DNA of 64,000 nt from Pogona vitticeps. Its lineage: Eukaryota; Chordata; Lepidosauria; Squamata; Agamidae. Both the position numbers and the translations under genes were made by a program. The DNA lies in assembly GCF_051106095.1 (NCBI RefSeq), contig NC_135785.1, forward strand, positions 94,157,001 to 94,221,000, read 5' to 3'. The notes beneath the pieces are model-generated. The model made no database searches. It was not told the DNA's origin and saw only the letters and a program-made list of their open reading frames with translations. How positions within the stretch are numbered: the stretch's first letter is position 1; every line of letters starts with the position of its first letter. Positions 10,300-22,262 of the stretch are shown piece after piece.

Positions 10300-12250
10300 C
10301 ATAGGTTTGTGGTTTGTATGGTCAGTACGGTTGTTGGTATTGTTGAAAAGGCTGTTGGAAGAAAGGCTGCCTGTGAAACTGTGGGTGCTGGCAACGATAA
10401 GGTTGTTGGGTAGAATATGAGCGTGCTGTTTTACAGATTTTATGAAGGTTATCCATTACTTCATTCGTCTTGGAGTTAAAGAGGCCAGCACCATCAAACT
10501 GAAGGTCTTTAATTTGTGATTTGGTATCATCTGAGATGCCAGCAGATCTCAGCCAGGCATGTCGTCTTAGGGCGATAGAAGCTGACATAGCCTTAGAAGT
10601 GGCGTCTGCGGTATGGCGAGACATAATCCTTTGTTGTTTAGCCAGGGTTGTAGCCACACCATGGATGTTTAGGACTTCTGTCTTGAAAGAGTCAGGAGCC
10701 GCTTGGAGTATGGGTAGAATTTTGTTCCACAGTTGATGATGGTATGTGCTCATTGCAGCTTGGTAGTTTGCGACCCTCATAAGGAAGGATGTAAGAGAAT
10801 ATAGGCGTTTGCCTAAGATATCAAGTTTCTCCCTTCCCAGTTAGTAGGGGCTACAGACGATTTATTATGTGCTCTGGACTGACTGGATTCGACAATAATC
10901 GAGTTTGGTGTAGGATGTTTAGAGAGAAATGCTGTATTGGAACCATGGGTCTTGTAATGATTCTCTACACGCCTCGAGGTTTATAGTAAGGAAGGGGGTT
11001 TGTCCCATGATTCTTTCACCAATTCAAGCATAGCAGGGATGAATGTCAAGCTGAGAGGTGGCATCTTGTCCTGATTAATGTTGTCAAAGACCAGATCTTG
11101 TTTTTGAGGTGGTGGTTCTTCTATGTCTAATTGTAAGGATTTTGCCATTTGTATTACTAGTCAAGAGTAAGAGGTAAAATCTTCTGATGGGGAAGGTGGG
11201 TGATTCTCTGTGACATCAGAAGAAGGGGTAGGTAGATTAGAGGGAGATTCTTGAGAAACATCAGAATTGGAATCTGGAATGGAACAAGGAGAGTCTGAAG
11301 ATGGTGATGGATGTGGAGGGTTAGTCGTCAATATCGAAGTAGGCGGTAACTGTGGAGTAGTACGTTGTTCAATGTCGGTAGTAGGAGGGGAAGGACCCTT
11401 ATAAGTGGCAGTAACTCGTAGAGAGGTTTGGTGTTGAGATTGTTTGGAGGATTGTCTCACCCATTTAAATTGAGAGTGTTCTTGGACAGGTAGGAGAAGA
11501 GTGCGTTTGAGTGCTGATTTGGTTGGGATCGACATGCAGTGTGTCGATGTCTGGTATGCAGCAGAAGGACGATGTCGGTGTCCCAGTGGTGAAGGCTAAG
11601 TGGACGGTGAATGTTAAGATGGATAAACGTATCTCACCCTTTTAGGCTCGTCATAATATGCATGCTCAATCTAGTTGTCAGGGTAATAGGAGTCATAACA
11701 ATGGTATGGATTCCCCTGTTCATATCTAGGTTGGTACCAAGATGGTTCAGGATAGTAATAATATTCTCTGTGTGGTGGGTCATATTGGACCAGTGAGGTG
11801 ATTCAGATCCAGAGACTGGAATAGGTATCGCCCGCCCTAAAGATGTAGGGCTTGAATGGGCCGAGGCTGGGCTGGAATGAACAACAGCCGGAGATAGACC
11901 AGTACTCCGTGAAAGGCTGGCAATAGAAGCAGCAGCCTGAGCCAATGTCAAAGTCTGATCGTCTCTATCAGAGACAGAGACAGGGGTGTCTCTAGACGAC
12001 TCCTCAAGGATCGGTGATTGTAATACCGAGGTGGATCAATACGGGTCGATTTCATTGTTTTTTGTTCTTCTTAGGTTTATCTTTCTTTTTCTTAGAAGAG
12101 TCATCAGGACGGGTTAGGGCCTTCGATGCGGACGTCAAGCTCAATTTTGAAGTCAACTTTGAATTGTCCTTTTGCCGAGGCGAAGGATTTGTCAGGTACA
12201 ATATCGGGCGAGGAGTTTCACAACGTTCAAGAGTTGGAGATGTTGGCAGA
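10300..12250 (-). mobile_element. DIRS gag-like region, fossil
   Basis: Upstream of RT on the minus strand lies a Gln/His/Pro-rich stretch (10322-10500; repeated QQPF/QQ tracts) preceded by an alpha-helical part (ATSKAMSASIALRRHAW) and Ser/Pro-rich tracts (11161-11535). This fits the first ORF of DIRS elements. Broken. Confidence 0.6.
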
Positions 12251-12692
12251 TCCATGGGAGCCGGATTTAAAGATTTTTCACGGAGGTAAGGGCGGAGTCT
12301 TTGAAGTCATAGCTTTAAGGTGGGTTTTCTAAGTTTTTTACACTCGGGACAGGAGTGTGTTTGATGCTGCTCCCCGAGACAAAAAAAGCAATGGTTGTGT
12401 CCGTCGGTAAGCGGGGTCTTATTCTTGCAGAGCACGCACCGCTTGAAGGGCCCAGGAGGGGCCATAAAAGATCAGGGAAAGAGAATGGAGAAAGGTGGGG
12501 GGGAAGGGAAAAATACTGTGGGAAGACTGAAAAACAAGTAAATTGAAAGGGGAAAACGGATAACTCACAGGGGAAAACGTCCAAAGAAAAGATGATTGAA
12601 AAATAAAGAAAGGATCTCAATGATCAGTAATCTCAACAATAGCAAGATCGCTCTAACATTCTGAAATAGGTTCAATTTAAGCAGTGGCAAAA

Positions 12693-12845
12693 AGGAACTG
12701 AGGGGACTTCTGGCGGGCGAGCATGCACTCTATGGGGGAACGTCCTACTAATCATGTCTTTAAGCTCTAGAAACTTCCAAGAGGTCCTGCGCAGGTGCAG
12801 AATAACCCAATTGTGTGCATTCACGGAGACCACGAAGAAGAACAA
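12693..12845 (-). repeat. DIRS right inverted terminal repeat
   Basis: Reverse complement of 7688-7842, from GGAACTGAGGGGACTTCTGG through CTTTAAGCTCTAGAAACTTC to GAGACCACGAAGAAGAACA. Its presence fixes the right end of the element. Confidence 0.85.
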
Positions 12846-13394
12846 TATCTAGCTGGGGATGGAGGTCCCAACCCTTGCCCTTTTATTTCCCTTCTGTGTC
12901 TCAGACAACAGTGAGCTCAAGTACAGTAAAAAAGGTATGCCTTTACGTACTTACTCTTGGAAGGTAATGTTGCCAGATTAGGACTGGACCAAAACACCTG
13001 GATGGTCAAGAGTAAAAATTAAACTGATCCTCCTTAGGCTGCCATATTGTATTTTTGCTCAGCTAACTTCCAGGGCCTTGTGTTATTGACTGCTGTCACA
13101 TGTATCAGATCTATTTAGCCCATACCCATAACTGTCCCTGAAATCTGCTGCTTAGGTGACAAAGCTCTGAGAATCCCTTCATCCAGTAGTGATGCCAATT
13201 CCAATAACTTCTCAGGCAGAATTTCTAAGGGTTCTATCCCACAGACACACATTTACATTTCATTCACCTGGAGGGCTTCTGAGATCTGGAAACTGGCCTC
13301 CCATTCTTCCTGGGAAGTTTGGCATCTATGGAAGCTAGGCCTCCTAGAAAACACTGGGCACTTTCCTTTTTATATATATTAAACAGGAAACGTT
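12846..13394. other. No gene recognised
   Basis: Unique-looking noncoding sequence between the DIRS element and an L2 fragment. Confidence 0.45.
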
Positions 13395-13735
13395 AGATTT
13401 TTATGTATTTATTTATTTATTTGATTTATATCCCGCCCATCTGGTCTGGTCGACCACTCTGGGCGGCTTCCAATAAGGTGTATACGATAAAACATAAGGA
13501 TTTTACAAACAGTCCATAACATATACAATAATAAAACAAATAATAAATGAAAGAAAAAATAAAGAAAGAATTAAATATTGACAGGAGGGAAGGCCTGAAC
13601 CCTGTTTTTAGTTGACTCTTAAAAGTGCCAGCGTAGGGGCCGCACGAATCACCGGAGGAGGTTATTCCAGAGGCGAGGAGCCACCGCCGAGAAGGCCCGG
13701 TTTCGTGTCCTTTCCTAGATAGGCCTTGTTCTAGA
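13395..13735 (-). mobile_element. L2-type LINE 3' end
   Basis: A (TTTA)n tract, then TATATCCCGCCCATCTGG..CACTCTGGGCGGCTTCC, then coding-complement text GAGGCGAGGAGCCACCGCCG and GAAGGCCCGGTTTCGTGTC. It matches the copy at 59316-59975 and is truncated to the last part of ORF2 plus 3'UTR. Confidence 0.8.
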
Positions 13736-14773
13736 TTAGTGAAATGTAGTTGTAGTTAAAGATGTCTGTAGGTGTGTCCCTGTCAGCTGGAACTCCCAGA
13801 GTTCTGCCAGGGGAATCCCTGGGAGTTGACGCACCCCAAGAAGGGAGGGGGAGAAGGCAGACCCCTATCATCTAGCCATACGAAGGTACATCTGTTGACT
13901 GGATAACATGTTCTGCATAAGACAATTGTACAAAGCAGCATACTATGTAGCACCCTTTGATTTAAGAGAAAAAGAACGGGAGCGCACATGTTAACCATAT
14001 TTGGCCTTATTCCCTCCAGTTAAAAGGCTCTCAGATAATACAACTAGGAAAGGTCATGATGAGCTGCTGCCAGTTGAAGTTGTTAGGTGAAGTTAGATCA
14101 GTTTCATCCAACCTAATGCCCTTCCAACATGCTAGACTAAATCTGCTATTATTCCTGGCAAGCTTTAGCTGAAGAAACAGGGTTTGTAATCCAACACATG
14201 TGAAGGCTGCCCAGTAAGAGAAGGCTGAATTAAATCAGCAAATTGTCTGACTCAGCATAACACAATTTTCTATTTACTAGACTAGACAGGTCACACAGAA
14301 AAAGCAGAAACTGGAAAAAGTTACTATAAATCCTCAATTCAGTCAGCCCACACATAGTCCAGAAAAGTAACATTTTCTATCTCTGGGGGAAAAGCAACAC
14401 CTGGTATATTTTATCTTTATAGCTAATCTTCTGGCATTTGCTTAAGAATTATTCTGGTGTCAATGAAACACAAAACATGTTTTAGTTCCCTGGCTCTGTC
14501 ATTTCCAGTTTTCTGTATAGTATAGAGTGTTGCCTAGGATGTTCAACAGAGCCAACGGAATCTTGACAGCTGCTACTTTCATTAAGATAAAAGCTAAAAT
14601 TCCCCATAATTTGATCAACTTTAGTGTAAAGTTTTGGCCAGAAAATAAATGTTTCTTAACAATTGCTTATATATAGCTAGTTGGTTTACAGATTACCTCA
14701 CTCCTTCTGGAATATAAAATCAACCTTTCTGGCTCTGCTTCTGTTCTAAAGCAGACTTCAGGTTTATATATAA

Positions 14774-14816
<43 letters not shown>

Positions 14817-16329
14817 ACCTAAGGCCCAGCAGCCAGAGCTAGTTTTTTTTTTTTAATCAAATTTGTTAAGAATTAAGGGGCAGAGTGCTTCTGAACAAAT
14901 AAGCACAGAACTCAAGCTCACAAGTCAGTTTGCATAAAATCCACTCCTGGTTTTCCCTGAAACATATTTTTTCAGCAACTAAACTCAGGGGAAGGGGAAG
15001 AAAGTTTTTTTAGTTGGAGATATTGCTAGGTAATTTGGAGTCAGAACCCCTCACCTGACCTACTATATAGTATAAATAACCTACCTAGAGGTGTACCAGC
15101 AAATCTCCATCTACACATGCCCCCCTTACTCTAGAATAAATTCTTTGGTCTTTTTAACAATTCTCTCCTGTGTCCTGAATCTTTATACAATGGCCATCAT
15201 CCAACATAGAGATACAGCCTTATCTTATGGATGTTTACACAGAAGTAGACCCCACTAAATACAATACAGCTTTAGTCCATGGACTGCCACATAGGATTTT
15301 AGGATTTTGGAATGTTTCAACCACAGCATCGAGAGGATCAGTTCTACAGACACTGGCTTAAGGTCCTTAGAAGGAGGATGAGGTACAGATGCAATAAATA
15401 TATGAATAAATCAATATCAACAAACCTAGTGGTATTTGTCTCCTCCAGGAACAAGTCTTTTGTAAAGCAAAGAGGTCTTACTTGAGACCTTGCGACAGAC
15501 CCTCCCACACACACACAAAACAACAACAACATTAAGGGTTAGGACAGAGACTGGTCATGACAATGTGTTCTGTGGGATTTATTCCAGGGAAGATTGAGCA
15601 CAGGCTGGCAGATTTAAGATTCCTAGATGCAGAACTTCATAATGGAGATATCCATTGATTTCCCAAGACTGCCAGGAAACAGTTAACATACTGCCAAAGG
15701 GAGAGATGCAACTGATAAGGACCATTACACAAGGAGGCTGACCCTTCTGTTCGGTTTAAGACAGTCACATGACCAATTGCCTAATAAAAGACCAGGCTAG
15801 GCTTGGGAGGGAGGGAAATGTTAGAAATAGTTAAATTTTGAGGACCAGAAAAGAAACAGAAGAGAAACGTAAGTGAAAGCCTACTGACCTTTCTGTGGGT
15901 ATTAGAAAGGCTTAAGGGGAAATTGTCTATCTGTTGCCTTAATGTAATTTAGCTAGGAAAATGAAAAACAAATTGATGTTAATAGAAGAACTGCAGACTG
16001 TGCCTTTGCACATAAGATGGGGAAATTGCCCCATGATCTGTTCCATTTCTCTCCTCAACATATGTGCACATAAAGATATGACTGATTCTTCTAAATGGGA
16101 CCACATAACTTGTGAATCAACTTACATGGAAAAATGCCATTTCAAAAAAAAAAAACTAAACTGGAACTGGACTTTCAGAGGTTCAATTGCTAACATTGCA
16201 AATCAATGCATGCTTCTGTGTCTCATTTGCCCTCAATTTACAGTGCATCTCTCCCTTTGGCAGAGGGCTTTCATGGTAAGTGAAATACTTAAGGGGTGGT
16301 TTTACCAGTTCCAACCCCCCATATGTTTC
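13736..16329. other. No gene recognised; simple repeat inside
   Basis: Noncoding stretch within the putative TET1 intron 1. Short frames (for example 15961-16365) look random. It contains the (CT)n tract listed separately. Confidence 0.45.
14775..14811. repeat. (CT)n microsatellite
   Basis: About 18 uninterrupted CT units, directly visible. Confidence 0.97.
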
Positions 16330-16405
16330 TATGGCCAAGCTGAGGTTCAAACCCAGGTCTCCTGAATCCTAGTCCACTACTCTATCCACTACACCACACT
16401 GGGTA
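16330..16405 (-). mobile_element. tRNA-derived SINE head
   Basis: On the minus strand: CCAGTGTGGTGTAGTGGATA (A-box region) ... GGGTTTGAACC (B box). This is the tRNA-related start of a common squamate SINE. Only the head region is clear. Confidence 0.65.
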
Positions 16406-16974
16406 TGTAATAAATGTTTACTCACAAGTAGGCATTCTTTTCCAGGCAGGGAACGGGAGTTGGGTAATTAGTAGATGACGTGAGCTTTGAACCAGGCTGA
16501 CACCACTGGCCACTGTGTTGTTATACCTAGACTGTCACTGCCAGGCCCAGGTGGGTCTACTACTGATGTCTGTATTGCCCACCCTTTTTAAAAAAGTATC
16601 TTTTTTTTCCTCCACCAGTTAGAGCTCTAAGTAAATGCAGGCCTACAATATATTCAGAACATGTTGTTTGTCCCCATAATTATCACCAGTAAGGGCACTG
16701 GGAAACATTTTGCCACCTATACATATCTGCTCAAAAAAAAAGCAACACTAGAGAGACACAGTCAGTCACAAATATTAATATCTTCCTATCCCCTCTTCTC
16801 CAAAGCTGGTACTATGTAAAACATTGATCTTAGTGAAAACATGTCAGAAATAGGGAAGGGAGAATAAGACAAGAATGGAATGATATGCTCTATGGCAAAA
16901 GATGCCATACTCCTCTAATGTAAGTGATGTATGAGACTTGCAGCAAAGCACACTTTGTGTATTTTTACACAGGG

Positions 16975-17095
16975 CTAGAGAATCTGTTGCCTTCCTGGCC
17001 TGGCTGAATTCCAAACCCCATCATCAGTCTGCCTGGGCAATGGTGAAGGATCATGGAGTTGCAGTTCAACTAGAAGGTTTACAAGTTCCTTAGCT
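16975..17095. mobile_element. Degraded hAT-like miniature element
   Basis: TCTGTTGCCTTCCTGGCCTG..GGCTGAATTCCAAACCCCATCA and the inverted ATCATGGAGTTGCAGTTCAAC resemble the 'gttgccctccagatg..ctgaattacaactcccatc' family. Confidence 0.5.
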
Positions 17096-17149
17096 CCACT
17101 TGAAAGGTTCATTGGCTTTTCAGATATCCACGTGTTAGGAACCGAAGCG

Positions 17150-17735
17150 GGCTGAGCAGCTGGTAAGTGGTGCCACCGCACTGACTCATATCATGCTGGT
17201 TCTGAAAAATTTACACTGGCTGCCGGTTGCTGCTCGGGCCGAATTCAAGATGCTTACTTTGATATATAAAGCCCGTCCTAAACAGCTTAGGACCTGGACC
17301 GTCATCTTCCATATGAGCCTGCCCGTCCTCTAAGATCAGGCCACGAGGCCCTTCTGAAGGTGCCATCCCTGAAAGAGGTGAGGGGGATGGCATGCCAAAA
17401 TAGGGCCTTCTCGGCTGTTGCCCCCCAACTTTGGAACGCCCTCCCTATAGAGATCCGCCTGGCTCCGACACTTTTGGCTTTTCAGTGCCAGGCAAAGGCC
17501 TTTCTGTTTAGCCAGCATTTTCATTAAATAGTATTCTTCAGCTGGCCATAAGAGCAACAGGATTTATTAATATTAATGTTTTAATGATTGTTTTTAATAT
17601 AAGATGTTATTATAATATTGTCTATTTTTAATGGTTTTAATGTTTTAAACGTTTTAATATTGTACACCGTTCAGAGACCACTGGTAATGGCACAACTAAA
17701 AAAATATTGTAAATAAAATGAATAAATAAATATTC
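17150..17735 (+). mobile_element. L2-type LINE 3' end, plus strand
   Basis: The plus strand reads LHWLPVAARAEFKMLTLIYKA near the left and NRAFSAVAPQLWNALPIEIR-like text near 17400-17460, then a stop, a 3'UTR and an A-rich AATAAATAAATA tail. These are hallmarks of the L2 ORF2 C-terminus. It is a different subfamily from the 13.4 and 59.3 kb copies, as judged by its 3'UTR. 5' truncated and broken. Confidence 0.8.
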
Positions 17736-20029
17736 TGATTACCTATAATCAGGATTGTTTAGGGTTGAATCGGCTTACCTCTATATGAGTACAGTTTAGT
17801 TTTGGCCCTCCATCTTAAAAAGAAGTTATTAAATTTTTTTAAAGCACGCATGCCATTATCATTTGCTGCTAAACTCTCTTTCCCCCATGTCTTTTCCACT
17901 CATTAAGATCAGCAAGGCTTATCTAAATACACAGGGTGTGCCACTGTGAACCCAGCTTTTTAAGGGAAGAAAAAACAAAACAAGATAAGGCAGACTACAC
18001 AAATTTTTGTCCAAATATTATCATTTTTTTCGGGGGGGGGGAGGCTTTCTCTCCCTATGATTTCTATTATGTAGGACAATTTAAGATGCAACCTAACCCT
18101 ATTCAAATAAGACAGTATGTCCACAGATTCCCCCAGATGTCCTCAGTGCCGACAAGGCAGGCAAGATGTGGGTATTACACTGTGGTTCAAACTAGCGCTG
18201 ATCTTGAGTATAATCTCAGAGACACACTTCTTTGCCATGTTCTGGGCATGTGACCAATGCAGCCACTCTTTAATTAGAATACAAAACCTTCCAGAAAATC
18301 AACTAAATGCTGCTTTAAGATTCTGTATCATCATCCCATGCGCATACACACACACACAGTGTGCATTGAGCAGTTCTTCAACTGCCCTGTTGCCCTCAGC
18401 AAGAGCATTACTATATTCAAAATGCTGCCACACACAAATTGAGGACGGACTTCCAAAAACATACTCCATCCACTTTCAAGCATAGAAAGAAAATCAGGCT
18501 CCACACATTAGATTCTGTGTAGACGGTTTTTTTAAAACGAGACGATTGTTGTGTTTTACCATTTTTCCACTTAACGTTTCAATATTTCTAGAAATGTGAG
18601 GTGCCTTGGCAAATGACGCCCGTTATCACAGTCACACTAACCAGTTTGCTCTTCACTTCATGGGTCAGTCTACAGCAGATGGGCTGGTAAACATGCCTGA
18701 AAGGACAACCCAGGATGTTCGCTCTCTTCAAAAATGCAATCGAAGGGGGGAACCTTCAAAAGCACCAGCTCTATCAGCCAAAGGAAAGAATGACTTTGAA
18801 TATTTATGGAATTGCTGAACAACAAGTTATTTGATGCACGAGACCACACCATTTAAAAGCTGCTTTATACTTTAGGAAGCAATATAGTGTGACAGGAATT
18901 CCAGTGGCATGTGGGAAGCAGAGAAAAGCAGGCGGCGCGGTGCGCAAGACAGAACCAGGGCCAATCACAGTCCCCCTGTACATTGCGGGAAGGAAGACAT
19001 GCATCTCCTGTCACAATTTACATCGGATGATTAAGCACACATCCAAACTGCAGCGGCTTCTCCAGTCAGCAGTACATGAATGTATTGAACCATCCAGACC
19101 GTGTACCGGCATTTTAGCATGTGCTGTCCCACCCACCCCATCACCTCACCCACCTCCCATGGCTACAAAAGCACAATTCCTGACACATGAACGATGCAAA
19201 CCGACATGTGCGCATGCAGGACTGCAAACTTGGTCCCTCTATACACGGAAAGGATGCGCCGATCTGCCTCCAGTAAAACGCTCTAACCTTCCTACCCCAC
19301 ATTTTTTCTTCAAGGATAAATGCAGCAGCAGTCCCCTTATGGAGGAGCCAATACATGATAAAAAGGTGGCCACTGTCCTTTCCAATTTAAACAACAAAAG
19401 TTCTAATCATGCATTCACACATTTGCTTCCCTGCAGAGACGGCTTTTGGAGAAGCAGAACTGAGCATTGCTCTCTCATGACTCAAGCTTATATATAATGT
19501 GGGAAGATTGGCCGGTGGCTTTCTTCTTCTTTTTGGCCACCTTATCATACTCCAGTGACGGATTCAGAAGAGAACGAAGGAACCCCCCCCCCCCACACAC
19601 ACACCATGGTGAGCTACCCTGTGACCCAAGGGTGCTCTGGAAGATGGGATGCGGGCAAGCCAAGTTGCCTGCAGCCTCTCTACTGGCTCTTAAAGGGAGA
19701 AGCCTACGTGTTGGGCAATAACAACATACAGAGAAACGCCATTCCAGAAGCAAGTTTATCAGCACCAGAAGGGGGATTGGGGGGGGGAGTCAAGCCACCG
19801 CCTCTGCTCTGGTTTCAAGCAGATGGTTTCCTGGGGTTTCTTCCGACTGCAGAGCTCCCCATCCTACAGGCTGGTGGGGAACCAAACAAGGAGTTAAATA
19901 CGATTTTTCATTTACGACAATGCAATGATTAATTAGCTGTGAGATCCGCCAAGATGCACCACTGTAAGAACCCACAGACACATCACAGTTTTAACCCATT
20001 CGGCTTTTAAAAAACAAACAAATAAACAC
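17736..20029. other. No gene recognised
   Basis: Noncoding. Longer chance frames at 18889-19497 and 18117-18485 have no recognisable family. C-tract with (CA)n at 19585-19602. Confidence 0.45.
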
Positions 20030-21010
20030 AGAAGCGACGCTAGAGGCATTCCCCTTCCCCCCGCAAAGTAACTTCTGGAAGATACTGTTTGCCTTGCCTT
20101 TCCTGAAAAAAGGAAAGCATGAGGTGGGGAAAGGCTCGGCGGACGACCTGGGTCCTTTAAATCGCCCCCACCCTCTTTTGTATTTAGAGCAGCTTTGCTT
20201 GCCTGGCGGGTTTTTCTAGGCAGGCTGGGGGAGTTTTAAGGCGATTCTGCACTAGGATCGCCACAGATCGGACCCCGCCACCATTTATTATCTTGTTAAA
20301 GCCAAAATACCCGTGGACATTTTAGTTACTTTCTTTTTCTGAACTGAGGGAACTTCCGACCTCTCCGTTTTTCTTTTCCCCTTACCTTCCCATTCACCCG
20401 CAGAAAACTTTTCGGCCGCGCTGAACTTTCTGACCAACTTCTAATTGCCTCGCCTTCCACCTCCTTTCCACGTCCGTCTTAAGCGAAAAACACATCGAAG
20501 TTTTGGGAAGGGGCTGCCTTCTTAACCCACCCGCTCAGCAGCTCTCCGGGGTTCGAGCTCCCGAACGGGCTCCACCATCGCTTCCCTTTCGACTCCCATC
20601 CTCCCCAGGCAGCTGCTCGGCGGAATCGATCCGCTAATACATACCAGGCTCGCTGCGTTGTCAGTAAGATCCGAGGAGGACGAGGGCGATCCGTGCATAG
20701 CTTTGCAATCCGCAACTGCAGAAAAGCAAGTAAAGTTTCATGGCTTGTCCTGCCAACTTGTCTTTCCAGGCAGGAGAAGGATTTTTAAAAAACACACCAA
20801 CAATAATTTAAAAAAACATTAAGCTTCGTAAAATAGGGGAGACCCCCCTCCCCGCCCCCCCGAGCAATGGGGGAATAAAACGTGCTCTCCCCGGAAGGTT
20901 AGCAACTTCCCCGGCCAGACCCTCTGGGAGGGAGGCTCGGCGGAGCTGTGCTCTCGAGCTGGACCGAGCCCTCCAGCGAGAAGCAAAACGCGAGCTGGAT
21001 CGCCATGCCG
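20030..21010 (-). promoter_or_regulatory. TET1: CpG-rich block, candidate TET1 promoter and exon 1
   Basis: CpG density rises sharply here against a CpG-poor surround (for example CGGCCGCGCTG, GGCTCGGCGGAG, CGAGGAGGACGAGGGCG). It lies about 19 kb upstream of the TET1 coding exon in the right orientation, and TET1 needs an upstream noncoding exon. On the minus strand, plausible donors are GAAG|GTAAGG (GT at 20384-20385) and CCTG|GTATGT (GT at 20643-20644). I cannot tell which is used. Promoter role and exon are inferred from position and composition. Confidence 0.55.
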
Positions 21011-21297
21011 GAGTGGGATTGCTTATAGACTTTGCTCCTAGGCTGTCAGGTCTAATGGTTAGCCCAAAGCTTTGTTTTGGATTTCTTTCCAGCAGATAAG
21101 ATGCAGTTGTATACTGTGGATAATTTTTTTTATTTTTCAGTAAAAAACAATGAATTTCTCTAAATCTCATTTTCTTTTGTGTTCAGAAATCAGGTTTAAA
21201 ACTGGGTTGTGGTCAGAACATGCACGCTGTAAAACAACAACAACGACCCAGATAGCTGGAATATTTTATTTATTTCATCTTATTTAACAATATTCAT

Positions 21298-21470
21298 GAG
21301 CCAATGGGGTGCAGTTGGATTAGGTGTTGGGAGTACTGGGCTAAAATCCCTGCTGGGCCATGGAAACCCAAGGCATTATGGCAATTGTAAACCACTCTCT
21401 CATACCTTGGAAAGCCTCTTAGGATCATCGTAAGCTGGAAATGATGTGGTGGCAACAATATTCGTAAGAT
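21298..21470 (+). mobile_element. Sauria-type tRNA SINE
   Basis: GCCAATGGGGTGCAGTTGGA (A box region), TGGGCTAAAATCCCTGCT (B box region), then a body with AAACCACTCTCTC and ACCTTGGAAAGCCTCTTAGG. This fits the Sauria SINE pattern. Its 3' end is worn. Confidence 0.6.
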
Positions 21471-21547
21471 GCCCAAAGAGCCCTGAGGTATCCCAATAAA
21501 ATAAAGTCTGGTTTTTAACATTCCAACAAATCACAAATGCACTTTTT

Positions 21548-21792
21548 AATGGTTGTTGTGGGTTTTTTGGGCTCCTTGGCCATGTTCTGAAGGTTGTTCT
21601 TCCTAACGTTTCACCAGTCTCTATGGCCGGCATCTTCAGAGGACAGCACTCTGTACAGTGTTGTCCTCTGAAGATGCCGGCCACAGAGACTAGCGAAACG
21701 TTAGGAAGAACAACCTTCACAAGACGGCCAAAGAGCCTGAAAAACCCACAACAACCATTAGATCCCGGCCGTGAAAGCCTTCACGAATGCAC
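21548..21792. mobile_element. Penelope-like terminal fragment, long palindrome
   Basis: A left arm (minus copy) and a right arm (plus copy) of the Penelope-like terminal sequence face each other around about 21655 with a short spacer. Arms are near 100 bp: AGGTTGTTCTTCCTAACG on the left, CGTTAGGAAGAACAACCT on the right. The right copy continues to ATTAGATCCCGGCCGTGAAA. Each carries CTGAAGATGCCGGCCACAGA.. and a GAAAC core. Fossil fragment. Confidence 0.75.
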
Positions 21793-22077
21793 TTTTAAAT
21801 GATTGATTAAAATGTGTATAGTGTTATTTTCATATCCACTATTGAGAAAGAGTAAATCCATTGATTCACTGGATATCTAGCACTACAATAAATCTAGGCT
21901 GCAGAATAATTAAGTGTTTGCAGTTCTTTAATGATGGGGGTGGTGAGGTTTGGAGAACTTTGATGACCTTCACAGATTTCCCCTGCCTCAGTTTCAACCA
22001 AATCATGACCTCCTTTTGGCTTTCTCAGAAGAGAAGCAGGACCCTTTCCGCTTCTGCCACCACCCCGCCAAGATTAG

Positions 22078-22262
22078 CATGGTGAAGTGGTGAACTTGAG
22101 TGGTTAGTGTTGGGCTGGGACTTGGAAGATCCTCCCCCCCCCCTTGTGCTGTGAAAGTCACTGCTGTCTCTCGACTTGACCAATAAGATGGCTGGAGAAC
22201 CATGTGGGCCATTTGCACTCAGTGGCTGAAAGGCAGGGTATAAATGTGACAAATAAACAGAT
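22078..22262 (+). mobile_element. tRNA-derived SINE with L2-like tail
   Basis: Starts AGCATGGTGAAGTGGTGAAC and TGTTGGGCTGGGACTTGG (tRNA-like), ends GGCAGGGTATAAATGTGACAAATAAA, the L2-type tail. Internal C-tract expansion at 22134-22143. Confidence 0.6.

Larger units (their letters stand above)
7688..12845 (-). mobile_element. DIRS-type tyrosine-recombinase retrotransposon, fossil
   Basis: A minus-strand element of about 5.2 kb in DIRS layout: gag-like region at the right (about 10.3-12.2 kb), reverse transcriptase plus RNase H in the middle (about 8.8-10.1 kb), tyrosine recombinase at the left (about 8.0-8.7 kb), and inverted terminal repeats of about 150 bp. RT shows FVLINLQDTYFHI and FVSLPFGLSMAPR. 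RNase H shows TTDASPSGWG. The recombinase N-terminal helical domain shows HLFHLRLSHSTLKVY. It is nearly full length but broken, with many (roughly ten or more) interruptions, so an old copy. Confidence 0.88.

Noticed and set aside
18889-19497. 202-codon plus-strand frame
   Set aside because: No recognisable family, no splice or promoter context, and no similarity to vertebrate proteins I know. Possibly chance.
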